Shown: positions 11,401-19,644, counted from the stretch's first letter. The stretch: 44,089 bases of DNA from Gammaproteobacteria bacterium (GCA_003252455.1 QKED01000056.1:1-44089), one strand, 5' to 3'. The notes: generated from the letters alone by a model not told the origin. Program-made: numbers and translations.

Positions 11401-12299
11401 AGGCTCTCGGTGAGTTCGAGCCGCTCTACGCCGAGGATAACTTCTTCGACCGAGGGGGGGACTCCCTCGCCCTGGTGACCCTGGCCGAGAGCCTCTCGCG
11501 CCGCTTCGACGAGCGCCTGAGTGTCGAGGCACTGCTCCTGCGTCCCACCCTGGGCGAGCAGGTGGCACTCATCGAACAGCGTCGCCTGCGTGCCCACGGC
11601 GCCCTCTCGGTGCCGCTCAACGAGCCGCGACAGGCCTCCCTGACCCTCTATCTGTGCGCCGCCAGCGGCGAAGATCTGCTCCCCTTCACCGCCCTGGCCG
11701 AGGCGCTCCACCCCGATGTGCAGGTGAAGATGTTGCGCCCACCGGACCGAGTCGGGCGGATCCTGTTGCCCGAATTGGCGCAGCGTTATCTCGCGCTCAT
11801 CGGGCGCGGTGGTGGGCCGACCCTGGTGGGGGGCTACTCGTTGGGCGGCTTTGCCGCCCTGGAGTTAGCGCAGGCACTTGCGGTGGACGGGCGCCCGCCC
11901 CAGGCGCTCCTACTCATCGATACCCCCTATCCACGCTGGCCACTGACCGACCCCGGCGCATCGGCACGTATCGCGCGGCGCCTGGCCAGTGCCGCCCCCT
12001 ATCACGGTCTGGAGTTGCTGCGTCGTGCGGAGCAGGAGCCAGCACTGCGCGTGCAGCTGGAGGCGTTGAGCCACTATCGACTCGGACAACCCTGCCCCGT
12101 GGCCACCTGGCTACTCACCTCACCGGCCCTACCGTGGGTCGAGGGCTACTGGTACTCGCCCTGGCAGCGCTACGCCCCCGAGCGATTGACGCGGGTCACG
12201 CTGAGCGAGGGGGAGGGGGCGCTGTTCGGCCCACGCCACGTGCATGCCCTGGCCGGATTGGTGCGCCGTCTGGGCCGTTCGTCGGATGTGTGCGATTAG
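8460..12299 (+). CDS. Single-module NRPS (C-A-PCP-TE), with eroded C and A motifs
   Basis: 1279-residue protein with the EntF layout: condensation (about 12-440), adenylation (465-960), carrier (975-1045) and thioesterase (1065-1275). The carrier has GGDS with the phosphopantetheine serine S1002, and the thioesterase has GYSLGG with S1127 and a late His near 1260; both look active. In the C domain the HHxxxDG motif reads HALVLDR (H143-R149), so the catalytic second His is Ala and the Gly is Arg. In the A domain the A3 phosphate loop, normally YTSGSTGxPKG, is a shortened YTLGNPPKG near 612-620. The A8 RGxR is lost, while A5 (NLYGPTE) and the A10 Lys are kept. A by-eye specificity code is D-A-V-T-L-S-L-L-G-K, which I do not recognise. 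GGAGG precedes the start. No phosphopantetheinyl transferase, transporter or second NRPS is nearby. Confidence 0.88.
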   Translation: MAATSKGTRGPQLYPLSANQLAIWLDQSAWPELPLHQHGVYLELRGELELRRLRQALEQLVRETLALQLRFALRDGLVWQYLEEGPATLPRLDFRRRARPLEEAQAYLAQRLATPLPLDKGACWAVELIQVGSGRYLLGVRAHALVLDRRGLSLVCERLAALYSAYVAHESITANPAPGFLRAVQDEQHYCASEAYAEDAAYWRARLATPPVQLLAARGQSIDTGGRHLRAESVALALSADTVDHLRAYLEHAEGGLYDLLLCALAVYLARTAGATRLLIGTRAPRGGARYRTTLGPLASWLPLVLELDPLMPAAELLTHCRLRRAEAIPHWRYPLSEVNRRLELLRRGRGQLFEVVVEPLEVEAELHFGPLSATLLHLSSGFASHPLVLGLEEGRRGGRLLLTGSETLFGAARLQRLGEGLVQLLEEMAERPEASLSTLELLGPTDLAMLRDYNQVPYHAPNQGLSAQLEAAARRWPEQVALEWGEESLGYQELMLWSGRLAMRLLREGVGQGDLVAICTHRGPELILALLAVIRVGAAWLPLDPEAPRGKQIKFLAQGKARLVLGRQADAGLLYGLHAQVLAVDEEGVLGPVGELPPLKEGGVRASYLIYTLGNPPKGVVVSEPALLRRLDWFRTHLALTEHDRVCLQAHFATDAALVELLLPLLHGATLVLAPERLTPRELGRFVLDRGVSCMTLLPASLRGYVQAAEELGRGTLRVALCSGETLPAPLVNRFLAINAARLYNLYGPTEAVLGATAWAARATHPEHPVPLGTPLDNTRIQILDESLQPLPVGQVGEICIGGTAIADGYLGDEVRDMRHFIPDPFATRADGRLFRSGDLGYLGDDGQLYFVGRSDRQLRLHTRTIDPEAVEALIDTLPGVQSAAVRVLGSGEEARLHAYVVSSRLPEGAGEAAISPVLQAALPNYLQPRSVQCIEQMPLDPVSGKIDREALPPPLEGHEGRYARLDAPLLEQVSASWQQALGEFEPLYAEDNFFDRGGDSLALVTLAESLSRRFDERLSVEALLLRPTLGEQVALIEQRRLRAHGALSVPLNEPRQASLTLYLCAASGEDLLPFTALAEALHPDVQVKMLRPPDRVGRILLPELAQRYLALIGRGGGPTLVGGYSLGGFAALELAQALAVDGRPPQALLLIDTPYPRWPLTDPGASARIARRLASAAPYHGLELLRRAEQEPALRVQLEALSHYRLGQPCPVATWLLTSPALPWVEGYWYSPWQRYAPERLTRVTLSEGEGALFGPRHVHALAGLVRRLGRSSDVCD

Positions 12300-12406
12300 G
12301 TGGTGTTACGTAACCGTAAAATCTGGTGTGGCACCACTCTTTGTGCATAATTAACAAACAGGACACATTATCGAGAGCGTATTGGCAGATTCAAAGAATG
12401 AGGCCC

Positions 12407-12424
12407 GTCTCATTTAAATGAGAC
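12407..12424. promoter_or_regulatory. Perfect 18-bp palindrome upstream of the PilZ gene
   Basis: GTCTCATTTAAATGAGAC is perfectly self-complementary and lies 28 bp before the PilZ start. There is no T run, and it fits an operator better than a terminator. A shorter palindrome, GTTACGTAAC, lies at 12305-12314 right after the NRPS stop. The GTCTCAT half-site also occurs upstream of both PEP-CTERM genes (21684, 31712, 31745). Confidence 0.45.
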
Positions 12425-12451
12425 ACCTTGTCACGTAGAGGAGGCTGTGTG

Positions 12452-12850
12452 ATGAGTCTTTCTGGTGGTGATTGGGAGCGTAGGCTCGATAGTCGCATGA
12501 AGGTGGGTTGCAGTGCCGAGTGCCACCTGGAGGAGGGGCACGGCGAGTCGCTCCCGGCCATGTTGGACAACATCAGCCAGACCGGGGCCCTGGTCTGGCT
12601 GGGGCGTGACCTGCCGGTCGGTACCCGTTTCGAGCTGCTGCTCGAACCCGAGTGTGGTGACGCCGAGCCTGGCAGTGAGCCGCTCACCATGCTCCTTGAG
12701 GTGCTCCGTGTCGTGGGCAAACACGATGAGCTGGGGCGGGTCGGCTATGGCTGCATCATCCTCGAGACCAGCCTTGAGGCCATTGCCGCCGATATCTTCT
12801 CCTCGCCGGGTCCTATCGAGGCCCAACTCAAGGGACCCCTGCTCACCTGA
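12452..12850 (+). CDS. PilZ-domain protein
   Basis: 132-residue protein. Start chosen at ATG 12452, with GAGGAGG at 12438-12444 at good spacing. It has the two halves of the c-di-GMP-binding PilZ signature: basic RRLDSRMKV near the N-terminus (residues 10-18) and DNISQTGALVW (matching D/N-x-S-x-x-G) about 30 residues later. PilZ proteins bind the second messenger cyclic di-GMP and control motility, polysaccharide or adhesion. It stands alone between the NRPS and the convergent DUF1841 gene, so its partner is not evident. An HD-GYP protein, of the class that degrades c-di-GMP, is encoded at 23218-24843. Confidence 0.85.
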   Translation: MSLSGGDWERRLDSRMKVGCSAECHLEEGHGESLPAMLDNISQTGALVWLGRDLPVGTRFELLLEPECGDAEPGSEPLTMLLEVLRVVGKHDELGRVGYGCIILETSLEAIAADIFSSPGPIEAQLKGPLLT

Positions 12851-12856
12851 GCTGCT

Positions 12857-13291
12857 TCACCCTCGACCGAGCCGCTCGACACAGGCCAGATAGGCCTGCT
12901 CGTCGGGTGGGCGTCCTGCGCGCTGTGCCTGCCATAAGGCCTCCCCAAGGCACTCCATCATCTGGTGCTCCACCGCGTGCTCATCCCCACACAACAGCAA
13001 CAGCGTCTGATAGGCGGCGACGATGCCGTCGGGACGGTTGCTCGCCAGCTGCTCGCGGATCGCCAGGTGCATGCCCATGTGCATGAAGGGGTTGGTCTCG
13101 CCCGTCTCCGGCTTGTACTCACGCCCCAGTGCCGCCTCCGCGCGCCCCTCCAGCAGTGGCTGGTACTCCGGGTGGCGCGCCACCGTCTCACCAATCTGAC
13201 GCTCCAGCGGTTCTAGCGGCTGCTGCTCACGGAACTTGCGCCAGGCGTCGCACCAGGCCTGGCGCAGTTTGTCGCGGTCTTGGGTAAACAC
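12857..13291 (-). CDS. DUF1841 family protein
   Basis: 144-residue cytosolic protein of a conserved gammaproteobacterial family recognised by RDKLRQAWCDAWRK near the N-terminus and GETNPFMHMGMHLAIREQL in the middle. Its function is unknown. The start is GTG at 13291, sharing its last base with the TAG stop of nth (TAGTG), so it is translationally coupled to nth, an arrangement common for this family. It is the last gene of the minus-strand dapA operon and ends a few bases from the convergent PilZ gene. Confidence 0.85.
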   Translation of the reverse strand: MFTQDRDKLRQAWCDAWRKFREQQPLEPLERQIGETVARHPEYQPLLEGRAEAALGREYKPETGETNPFMHMGMHLAIREQLASNRPDGIVAAYQTLLLLCGDEHAVEHQMMECLGEALWQAQRAGRPPDEQAYLACVERLGRG

Positions 13292-13923
13292 TATTCGCTC
13301 TTCTCCTTGAACTCGCAGAGATCCTCGATGATGCAGGCGCCGCAGCGCGGCTTGCGCGCCACACAGACGTAGCGCCCGTGGAGGATCAGCCAGTGGTGGG
13401 CGTCCTGCATAAACTCCTTGGGGATGAAGCGCAGGAGTTTATCCTCCACCTCACGCACATCCTTGCCGGGGGCGATGCGCGTGCGATTGGAGACGCGGAA
13501 GATGTGCGTATCCACCGCCATAGTCGGGTGGCCGAAGGCGGTGTTGAGCACCACGTTGGCGGTCTTGCGCCCCACGCCGGGCAGCGCCTCCAGCGCGGCG
13601 CGATCCTCTGGTACCTCACCGCCGTGCAGCGTCACCAGCATCTCGCAGGCCTTCATCACGTTGGCCGCCTTGCTGTTAAAGAGGCCAATGGTCTTGATGT
13701 GGTCGCGCAGCCCTTCGAGGCCGAGGTCGAGGATCGCCTGCGGCGTATTGGCCACCGGGAAGAGCTTATCGGTCGCCTTGTTCACCCCCTTGTCGGTCGC
13801 CTGCGCGGAGAGGATCACCGCGATGAGCAGCTCGAACGGGGTGGTGTAGTTGAGCTCGGTGGTGGGATGGGGGTTCTCGGCGCGCAGGCGCTCGAAGATC
13901 TGGCGACGCTTCTCCAGGTTCAT
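13291..13923 (-). CDS. nth: Endonuclease III
   Basis: 210-residue DNA glycosylase/AP lyase that removes oxidised pyrimidines in base excision repair. It has the helix-hairpin-helix LPGVGRKTANVVL with the catalytic Lys, the catalytic Asp in MAVDTHIFRV, and the C-terminal 4Fe-4S cluster ligands C-x6-C-x2-C-x5-C (CVARKPRCGACIIEDLC). Length and start are normal. It lies 16 bp after parE and is coupled to DUF1841. Confidence 0.96.
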   Translation of the reverse strand: MNLEKRRQIFERLRAENPHPTTELNYTTPFELLIAVILSAQATDKGVNKATDKLFPVANTPQAILDLGLEGLRDHIKTIGLFNSKAANVMKACEMLVTLHGGEVPEDRAALEALPGVGRKTANVVLNTAFGHPTMAVDTHIFRVSNRTRIAPGKDVREVEDKLLRFIPKEFMQDAHHWLILHGRYVCVARKPRCGACIIEDLCEFKEKSE

Positions 13924-13939
13924 CGTGCTCTGCGGGGGC

Positions 13940-15835
13940 TCAGCCCGCCACCTCGGCCAGGTTGCCCTTCTCCTCCAGCCAGACGCGGCGGTCGGCGGAG
14001 CGCTTCTTCGCCAGCAGGCGGTCCATCACCTGGTGGGTGTCGTCGCCCTCGGCGATGGTGAGCTGCACCAGGCGGCGGGTGTCGGGGTTGAGGGTGGTCT
14101 CGCGCAGTTGTAGCGGGTTCATCTCACCCAGGCCCTTGAAGCGGGTCACTTGCACCTTGCCGCGCTTCTTCTCGGCGGTGATGCGGTCGAGGATGCCGTT
14201 CTTCTCAGCCTCGTCGAGGGCGTAGAAGACCTCCTTGCCGAGGTCGATGCGGTAGAGCGGCGGCATGGCGATGTAGACGTGGCCCGCCGCCACCAGCGGC
14301 TGGAAGTGGCGCAGGAAGAGGGCGCAGAGCAGGGTGGCGATGTGCGCGCCGTCGGAGTCGGCGTCGGCGAGCACGCAGATCTTGCCGTAGCGCAGGCCGT
14401 CGAGTTTGTCGGAGCCGGGGTCGACGCCGATGGCGACGGAGATGTCGTGCACCTCCTGCGAGGCGAGTACCTGGGTGGGGTCGACCTCCCAGGTGTTCAG
14501 GATCTTGCCACGCAGCGGCATGATCGCCTGGAAGGTGCGGTCGCGCGCCTGTTTGGCCGAGCCACCGGCGGAGTCGCCCTCGACCAGGAAGATCTCGCTG
14601 CGGCTGGTGTCCTGATTGGTGCAGTCGGCCAGCTTGCCGGGGAGGGCGGGGCCCTGGGTGACCTTTTTGCGCACCACCTTTTTGCCTGCGCGAAGGCGCG
14701 ATTGGGCCGAGTTGATCGCCAGTTCGGCGATTTTCTCGCCCGGCTCGGGGTGTTGGTTGAGCCAGAGGCTGAAGGCGTCCTTGACCACGCCGGAGACGAA
14801 CGGCGCGCACTCGCGTGAGGAGAGGCGCTCCTTGGTCTGGCCGGAGAACTGCGGGTCGGCGAGCTTGACCGAGAGGATGTAGCTCACCTTGTCCCAGACG
14901 TCGTCCGGGGTGAGCTTGACCCCGCGCGGCAACAGGTTGCGAAACTCGCAGAACTCGCGGATCGCCTCGGTGAGACCGGTGCGCAGGCCGTTGACGTGGG
15001 TGCCGCCTTGGGCCGTCGGCACCAGGTTGACGTAGCTCTCGGCCAGCGGCTCGCCGCCTTCGGGGAGCCAGGCGACGGCCCAGTCGGCCGCCTCGGTGCT
15101 GCCCGCCATCGAGCCGATGAAGGGGCTCTCGGGCAGCCGCTCGGCCTCGCCGATGGCGTCGGCGAGGTAGTCGGCGAGGCCGGACTCGTAGTGCCACTCC
15201 TCGACCTCGTTGGTGGCGAGGTCGGTGAAGCGCACCTGGAGGCCGGGGCAGAGCACCGCCTTGGCGCGCAGCAGGTGTTTTAAGCGGCGCACGGAGAACT
15301 TGGCGCTGTCGAAGAAGCTCGCCTCGGGCCAGAAGTGCACCGTGGTGCCGGTGTTGCGCTTGCCCACCGTGCCGACGATGTGTAGCTCTTCGACCTTGTT
15401 GCCCTGGCTGAAGGCGATCTGGTACTCCTGGCCGTCGCGCCGCACGCGCACTTCGAGGCGCAGGGAGAGGGCGTTGACCACGGAGACGCCGACGCCGTGC
15501 AGGCCGCCGGAGAACTGGTAGTTTTTGTTGGAGAATTTGCCGCCCGCGTGGAGCTTGGTGAGGATCACCTCGACACCGGGCAGGCCTGTGTCGGGGTGGA
15601 TGTCCACGGGCATGCCGCGGCCATCGTCGCGCACCTCCAGCGACTGGTCGGGGTGCAGCAGCACCTCGATCCGGCTAGCGTGCCCGGCGAGGGCCTCGTC
15701 GACCGAGTTGTCGATCACCTCTTGGGCGAGGTGGTTCGGGCGCTCGGTCTGGGTGTACATGCCGGGGCGCTTGCGCACCGGTTCGAGGCCGGTGAGGACC
15801 TCGATGGCATCCGCGTTGTAGCCGCCGTTACTCAT
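13940..15835 (-). CDS. parE: DNA topoisomerase IV subunit B
   Basis: 631-residue ATPase subunit of topoisomerase IV, which decatenates daughter chromosomes. Start chosen at ATG 15835, giving the usual N-terminus (MSNGGYNADAIEVLTGLEPV); the frame is open further upstream but overlaps purC. GHKL ATPase motifs are present (EVIDNSVDEALAGHA, DDGRGMPVDIH, SGGLHGVG), then the Toprim motifs VEGDSAGGSAKQARDR and DADSDGAHI, and RFKGLGEM near the end. The length fits ParE rather than the longer GyrB. The ribosome-binding site is weak. It sits between purC (22 bp away) and nth in a seven-gene minus-strand run. Confidence 0.94.
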   Translation of the reverse strand: MSNGGYNADAIEVLTGLEPVRKRPGMYTQTERPNHLAQEVIDNSVDEALAGHASRIEVLLHPDQSLEVRDDGRGMPVDIHPDTGLPGVEVILTKLHAGGKFSNKNYQFSGGLHGVGVSVVNALSLRLEVRVRRDGQEYQIAFSQGNKVEELHIVGTVGKRNTGTTVHFWPEASFFDSAKFSVRRLKHLLRAKAVLCPGLQVRFTDLATNEVEEWHYESGLADYLADAIGEAERLPESPFIGSMAGSTEAADWAVAWLPEGGEPLAESYVNLVPTAQGGTHVNGLRTGLTEAIREFCEFRNLLPRGVKLTPDDVWDKVSYILSVKLADPQFSGQTKERLSSRECAPFVSGVVKDAFSLWLNQHPEPGEKIAELAINSAQSRLRAGKKVVRKKVTQGPALPGKLADCTNQDTSRSEIFLVEGDSAGGSAKQARDRTFQAIMPLRGKILNTWEVDPTQVLASQEVHDISVAIGVDPGSDKLDGLRYGKICVLADADSDGAHIATLLCALFLRHFQPLVAAGHVYIAMPPLYRIDLGKEVFYALDEAEKNGILDRITAEKKRGKVQVTRFKGLGEMNPLQLRETTLNPDTRRLVQLTIAEGDDTHQVMDRLLAKKRSADRRVWLEEKGNLAEVAG

Positions 15836-15857
15836 GCGCAGGGCCCCGGTTGGCGGA

Positions 15858-16571
15858 TCAGGAGAGGTCGACGCCCAGGCGGTGGGCCACCTCTTCGTAG
15901 GCTTCGACCACGCCGCCGAGCCCCTGGCGGAAGCGGTCCTTGTCGAGCTTCTGGCGGGTCTCTTTGTCCCACAGGCGGCAGCCATCGGGGGAGAACTCGT
16001 CACCCAGGTGGATCTGGCCGTGGAACTTGCCGAACTCCAGCTTGTAGTCGACCAGGATCAGGCCAGCGGCGTCGAACATCTGCTTCAACACCTCGTTGAC
16101 CTTGAAGGTGAGCGCCTTCATCTCGGCGATCTCCTCGGCGCTGGCCCAGCCGAAGGTGATGATGTGGTAGTCGTTGATCATCGGGTCGTGCAGGGCGTCG
16201 TTCTTGAGGAAGAACTCGAAGGTGGGCGGGTTCAGCTCCATGCCGTCCTGCACACCGAGGCGGCGCACGATGGAGCCGGTGGCGACGTTGCGCACCACGC
16301 ACTCGATGGGGAACATCTCCAGCTTTTTGACCAGGGCGCTCTCATCGGCGATGAGCTTCTCGAAGTGGGTGGGGATGCCCGCCTCGGAGAGCTTCTGCAT
16401 GATGAAGCCATTGAACTTGTTGTTCACCATGCCCTTGCGGTCGAGCTGCTCGACCTTTTCGCCGTCGAAGGCGGAGGTGTCGTTGCGGAAGTGCAGCACG
16501 AGCAGATCGGGGTCGTCGGTGGAGAAGACGGATTTGGCCTTGCCAGCGTAGAGTTCGTCGCGTCGAATCAT
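15858..16571 (-). CDS. purC: SAICAR synthetase (phosphoribosylaminoimidazole-succinocarboxamide synthase)
   Basis: 237-residue purine biosynthesis enzyme that joins CAIR and aspartate with ATP. Recognised from [17 protein letters not shown] at the N-terminus, [34 protein letters not shown], the family signature [10 protein letters not shown], and [14 protein letters not shown]. Length is normal for the bacterial single-domain enzyme. It belongs to the dapA-bamC-MBL-purC-parE run; dapA-bamC-purC is a known gammaproteobacterial arrangement. Confidence 0.96.
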   Translation of the reverse strand: MIRRDELYAGKAKSVFSTDDPDLLVLHFRNDTSAFDGEKVEQLDRKGMVNNKFNGFIMQKLSEAGIPTHFEKLIADESALVKKLEMFPIECVVRNVATGSIVRRLGVQDGMELNPPTFEFFLKNDALHDPMINDYHIITFGWASAEEIAEMKALTFKVNEVLKQMFDAAGLILVDYKLEFGKFHGQIHLGDEFSPDGCRLWDKETRQKLDKDRFRQGLGGVVEAYEEVAHRLGVDLS

Positions 16572-16614
16572 GGGGCAACCTCAGTGGGTTCGGAGTGGTT
16601 AATCAACGGGTAGT

Positions 16615-17376
16615 TTAAAGCAGTTGGCGCCAGTCGAGCCCCTCGTCCTGAGAGGCGGCACTGAGCCACTCCTGGCCGCCGCCGACCACCGCCTCCAGCG
16701 CGGCGAGGGCCAGTGCCGGGGTGTTGTTCTGTTCGCTCAGGTGCGCCGCCACCAGGTGCTGTAGCCGCCCCAGCTCCAGTTGGCCGAGCAGCTCGGCGGC
16801 CTGGGCGTTGCTCAGGTGGCCGAGGCGCCCGGCCACGCGTGCCTTGAGGCTGGGTGGGTAGGGGCCCTGGGCGAGCATCTGGGCGTCGTGGTTGGTCTCC
16901 AGTACCAGGGCGTCGCACCCCTCCAACTGAGCCAGCACGTGTGCGGTGACGTGGCCGAGGTCGGTCACCAGTCCGAGGCGGTGGCGCCCGTCGCTGAAGA
17001 CGAACTGACACGGCTCGCGCGCGTCGTGCGGCACCGGGAAGGGGTGCACCTGCAGCTCGCCGAGGGTGAAGTCGGCGTGCGGGTTGAGTTCGTGCAGCAC
17101 GGGGACCTTGCCCGGGTGCTTGCGTACGGCGGTGCCATGGGTCATCCACAATGGCAGTTTGTAGCGCCTAGCGAGGGCACCGGCCCCCTGTATGTGGTCG
17201 CTGTGTTCGTGGGTGACGAGGATCGCACTCAGGCTCTCGGCACCGATCCCGAGGCGCCCGAGCCGTCGCTCCACCTCGTGCACGGGGAAACCGCAGTCGA
17301 TGAGCAGGCGGGTCCGCCCCTGCTCCACCACCATGGCGTTGCCACGGCTCCCGCTACCGAGCAGGGCGAAGCGCAT
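16615..17376 (-). CDS. MBL-fold metallohydrolase, YycJ/WalJ-like
   Basis: 253-residue metallo-beta-lactamase-fold protein. The metal motif HEHSDH is in LVTHEHSDHIQGAG, with further ligands in PHDAREP, VTDLGH and AAHLSEQN. The N-terminus MRFALLGSGSRGNAMVV is typical of the YycJ group, whose members are thought to be nucleases or phosphodiesterases in cell-wall or DNA processes. It lies 4 bp after bamC and 43 bp before purC, as in many gammaproteobacteria. Exact substrate is unknown. Confidence 0.88.
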   Translation of the reverse strand: MRFALLGSGSRGNAMVVEQGRTRLLIDCGFPVHEVERRLGRLGIGAESLSAILVTHEHSDHIQGAGALARRYKLPLWMTHGTAVRKHPGKVPVLHELNPHADFTLGELQVHPFPVPHDAREPCQFVFSDGRHRLGLVTDLGHVTAHVLAQLEGCDALVLETNHDAQMLAQGPYPPSLKARVAGRLGHLSNAQAAELLGQLELGRLQHLVAAHLSEQNNTPALALAALEAVVGGGQEWLSAASQDEGLDWRQLL

Positions 17377-17380
17377 CGCC

Positions 17381-18040
17381 TCAGCGCAGTTGCTCGGCCA
17401 GGCGCCCGAGCACGCCGGAGGCGAGGTCGGGGGGGATCTCTATGCCCATCTGTTTGGCGGCCAGGGCGTTGGCGGCGGCCTGGGTCTCAAGCAATTCGAT
17501 GCGGCTGCGTGCATCGACGCGCGACAGCTGTACCTGCATGGGCACACGGTAGACCTTGCGTTCGGCGCCGAAGTATTCGAGGAAGGCGTTGCTCTCTTCG
17601 TCTACTGCCACCTTGATGTAGTAGATGCCCTTACTGCGGTCGCGGTCTTCGATGAGCAGTCCCAGGTGGTCGAGGGCGCTGCCGAGCAGTCGCCAGGTGC
17701 GGTCGAAGCCTTCGCTGTACCAGAGGCCGTCGTTGCCTTGATAGTCGGCGCGCTCGACACGGCCCTGGTCCCCGTCCTGCGGGTCGCGTCCGATGGGCTC
17801 GGCCACGGTGACCTGCTGGATGGCGGGGGGCTTGAGCAGTTCGATCACCTCGTCGGCGGTAGGTAGCTGCGGCGGCGCGGCGAGGTCGGGGGCACTCATG
17901 GGACCCGGGGTGGGGCGGTCGAGTTCGAGCGGCACGCGCAGTTCGTTACCCAGGGTGTCGTCCAGGTGGCGTGGCGGGACGTCGCTGCAGGCGGCGACCA
18001 GCAGCAGTGGGGCCAGCAGGCCTAGGGCGCGCCGTGCCAT
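17381..18040 (-). CDS. bamC: Outer membrane assembly lipoprotein BamC (NlpB)
   Basis: 219-residue lipoprotein of the BAM complex, which inserts beta-barrel proteins into the outer membrane. Start chosen at ATG 18040, which yields a lipoprotein signal (MARRALGLLAPLLLVAAC, Cys at 18) and overlaps the dapA stop as TGATG. After the Cys comes a Pro-rich low-complexity stretch, then a BamC-like fold with GLWYSEGFDRTWRLLGSALD. It is shorter than the 344-residue E. coli protein and seems to have one helix-grip domain instead of two. Position right after dapA is diagnostic. Confidence 0.85.
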   Translation of the reverse strand: MARRALGLLAPLLLVAACSDVPPRHLDDTLGNELRVPLELDRPTPGPMSAPDLAAPPQLPTADEVIELLKPPAIQQVTVAEPIGRDPQDGDQGRVERADYQGNDGLWYSEGFDRTWRLLGSALDHLGLLIEDRDRSKGIYYIKVAVDEESNAFLEYFGAERKVYRVPMQVQLSRVDARSRIELLETQAAANALAAKQMGIEIPPDLASGVLGRLAEQLR

Positions 18041-18924
18041 CAGGAGCCCTGCACCAGCCCGCAGCGCTGCATGGCGGCGCGCAGGGTCGGCTGGTGCTGC
18101 TCGGCGAAGAAGGTGAGCGGCAGGCGGATCCCTTCGGGGATCAGCCCCATCGCGTAGAGCGCCCACTTGACCGGGATCGGGTTGGATTCGAGGAACAGCA
18201 GCTTATGCAGTTCGGCCACCTCGTTGTTGATGCGCTCGGCCTCTTCGCGGTTGCCGGCGAGGGCCGCGCTACACATCTCGTGCATCTGCTTGGGCACCAG
18301 ATTGGCGGTGACTGAGATGTTGCCCTTGCCACCGAGCAGGATCAGCTCCATGGCGGTGGCGTCATCGCCGCTCAGGATGTCGATGCGGCTGCCGCAGCGC
18401 TGGATCAGCTCGCGTGCGCGGTCGAGGTTGCCGGTGGCCTCCTTGATGCCGACGATGTTGCTGATGTCGGCCAGGCGGTCGACGGTGTCGGGCAGCATGT
18501 CGACGCCGGTGCGGCCGGGGACGTTATAGAGGATCTGCGGGATGGCCACAGCCTCTGCGATCGCCTTGAAGTGGCGGTAGAGACCCTCTTGCGTCGGCTT
18601 GTTGTAGTAGGGAGTCACCAGCAGGCAGGCGTCGGCCCCGGCCTCCATGGCGCAGCGGGTGAGGGTGATCGCCTCTCGGGTGTTGTTGGCACCAGTGCCA
18701 GCGATGACTGGGATACGCCCCTTGGCGTACTCGACGGTGAGGCGGATGACGTGACAGTGCTCCTCCTCGTCGAGGGTGGCGGACTCGCCGGTGGTGCCGA
18801 CGGCGACAATGGCGTCGGTGCCGTTCTCCACATGGAACTCCACCAGGCGGCGCAGGGCCACCAGATCGAGTGAACCATCCGCCTGCATGGGGGTAACCAG
18901 GGCTACGATGCTGCCGTGAAACAT
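18040..18924 (-). CDS. dapA: 4-hydroxy-tetrahydrodipicolinate synthase
   Basis: 294-residue enzyme that condenses pyruvate and aspartate semialdehyde in lysine and diaminopimelate synthesis. Start at ATG 18924 gives the classic MFHGSIVALVTPM. Motifs: GTTGESATL (pyruvate site), PYYNKPTQEGLYRHF with the active Tyr, YNVPGRTG, and the Schiff-base Lys in GIKEATGN. First gene of the minus-strand operon and divergent from gcvR; the 186 bp between them should hold both promoters. Confidence 0.97.
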   Translation of the reverse strand: MFHGSIVALVTPMQADGSLDLVALRRLVEFHVENGTDAIVAVGTTGESATLDEEEHCHVIRLTVEYAKGRIPVIAGTGANNTREAITLTRCAMEAGADACLLVTPYYNKPTQEGLYRHFKAIAEAVAIPQILYNVPGRTGVDMLPDTVDRLADISNIVGIKEATGNLDRARELIQRCGSRIDILSGDDATAMELILLGGKGNISVTANLVPKQMHEMCSAALAGNREEAERINNEVAELHKLLFLESNPIPVKWALYAMGLIPEGIRLPLTFFAEQHQPTLRAAMQRCGLVQGS

Positions 18925-19110
18925 GACTCTCTTTCTCCACGGAAAATCAATCGCGCATGGTACTTGGGCCTCTTGGGCGTGACAAGGTGGCAGGGGCCGT
19001 TTGCGCGTCGATTCTATGGACAAACCATAAGGGGGTTTGGTTCGGCTTGGTCTGCAGGCTTTCTCAGGGGTACTATCCGGGCATAACCAGCCACCCTAAG
19101 GAGGCCTCTG

Positions 19111-19644
19111 ATGCCGCAATCGGCTACCCATCTGGTGATCTCGGCGGTCGGCAGTGACCGGCCCGGTATCGCCAATCGCCTCAGTCAGCGGGTCTTCGAC
19201 GCCCAGCTCAATATCCTCGATAGCCGCATGGCCCTACTCGGTGGCGAGTTCGCCATCCTCATGCTGGTAGAGGGGAGTGCCGAGGCGGTGGCGGCACTGG
19301 CCGAGGCGTTGCCTCAGGAGCAGGAGGCGCTGGGGCTGACGGTCCAATGCCGTACCACTGCCCCTGCAGCACTCAACGCCGGGCGCCCCTACCGTATCGA
19401 GGTGATCGCCCTCGATCACCCCGGCATCGTCGCCTCACTGACCCGCTTCTTGAGTGAGCGCGGGATCAACATCCATCAGCTCGACACCCAGAGCTATCAT
19501 GCCCCGCACACTGGTGCACGCCTCTTTACCACCACTCTGGTGGTCAACCTGCCCAAGGAGGTGGCGAGTGCCAAACTGCGCGAGCAGTTCCTCGACCACT
19601 GTGACCAACTGAACCTGGACGCCACCTTCGAGGCGGTCAGGTAA
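19111..19644 (+). CDS. gcvR: Glycine cleavage system regulator GcvR-like, two ACT domains
   Basis: 177-residue cytosolic protein made of two ACT domains: about 6-80 (HLVISAVGSDRPGIANRLSQ) and 92-175 (YRIEVIALDHPGIVASLTRF). In E. coli GcvR binds GcvA and blocks activation of the glycine cleavage operon in response to glycine. Divergent from dapA and followed 27 bp on by bcp, the same neighbourhood as in other gammaproteobacteria. AAGGAGG precedes the start. Confidence 0.87.
   Translation: MPQSATHLVISAVGSDRPGIANRLSQRVFDAQLNILDSRMALLGGEFAILMLVEGSAEAVAALAEALPQEQEALGLTVQCRTTAPAALNAGRPYRIEVIALDHPGIVASLTRFLSERGINIHQLDTQSYHAPHTGARLFTTTLVVNLPKEVASAKLREQFLDHCDQLNLDATFEAVR

Noticed and set aside
12325-12350. 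Sigma-54 promoter before the PilZ gene (TGGCAC...GTGCA)
   Set aside because: The GG and GC are 13 nt apart instead of the required 10.
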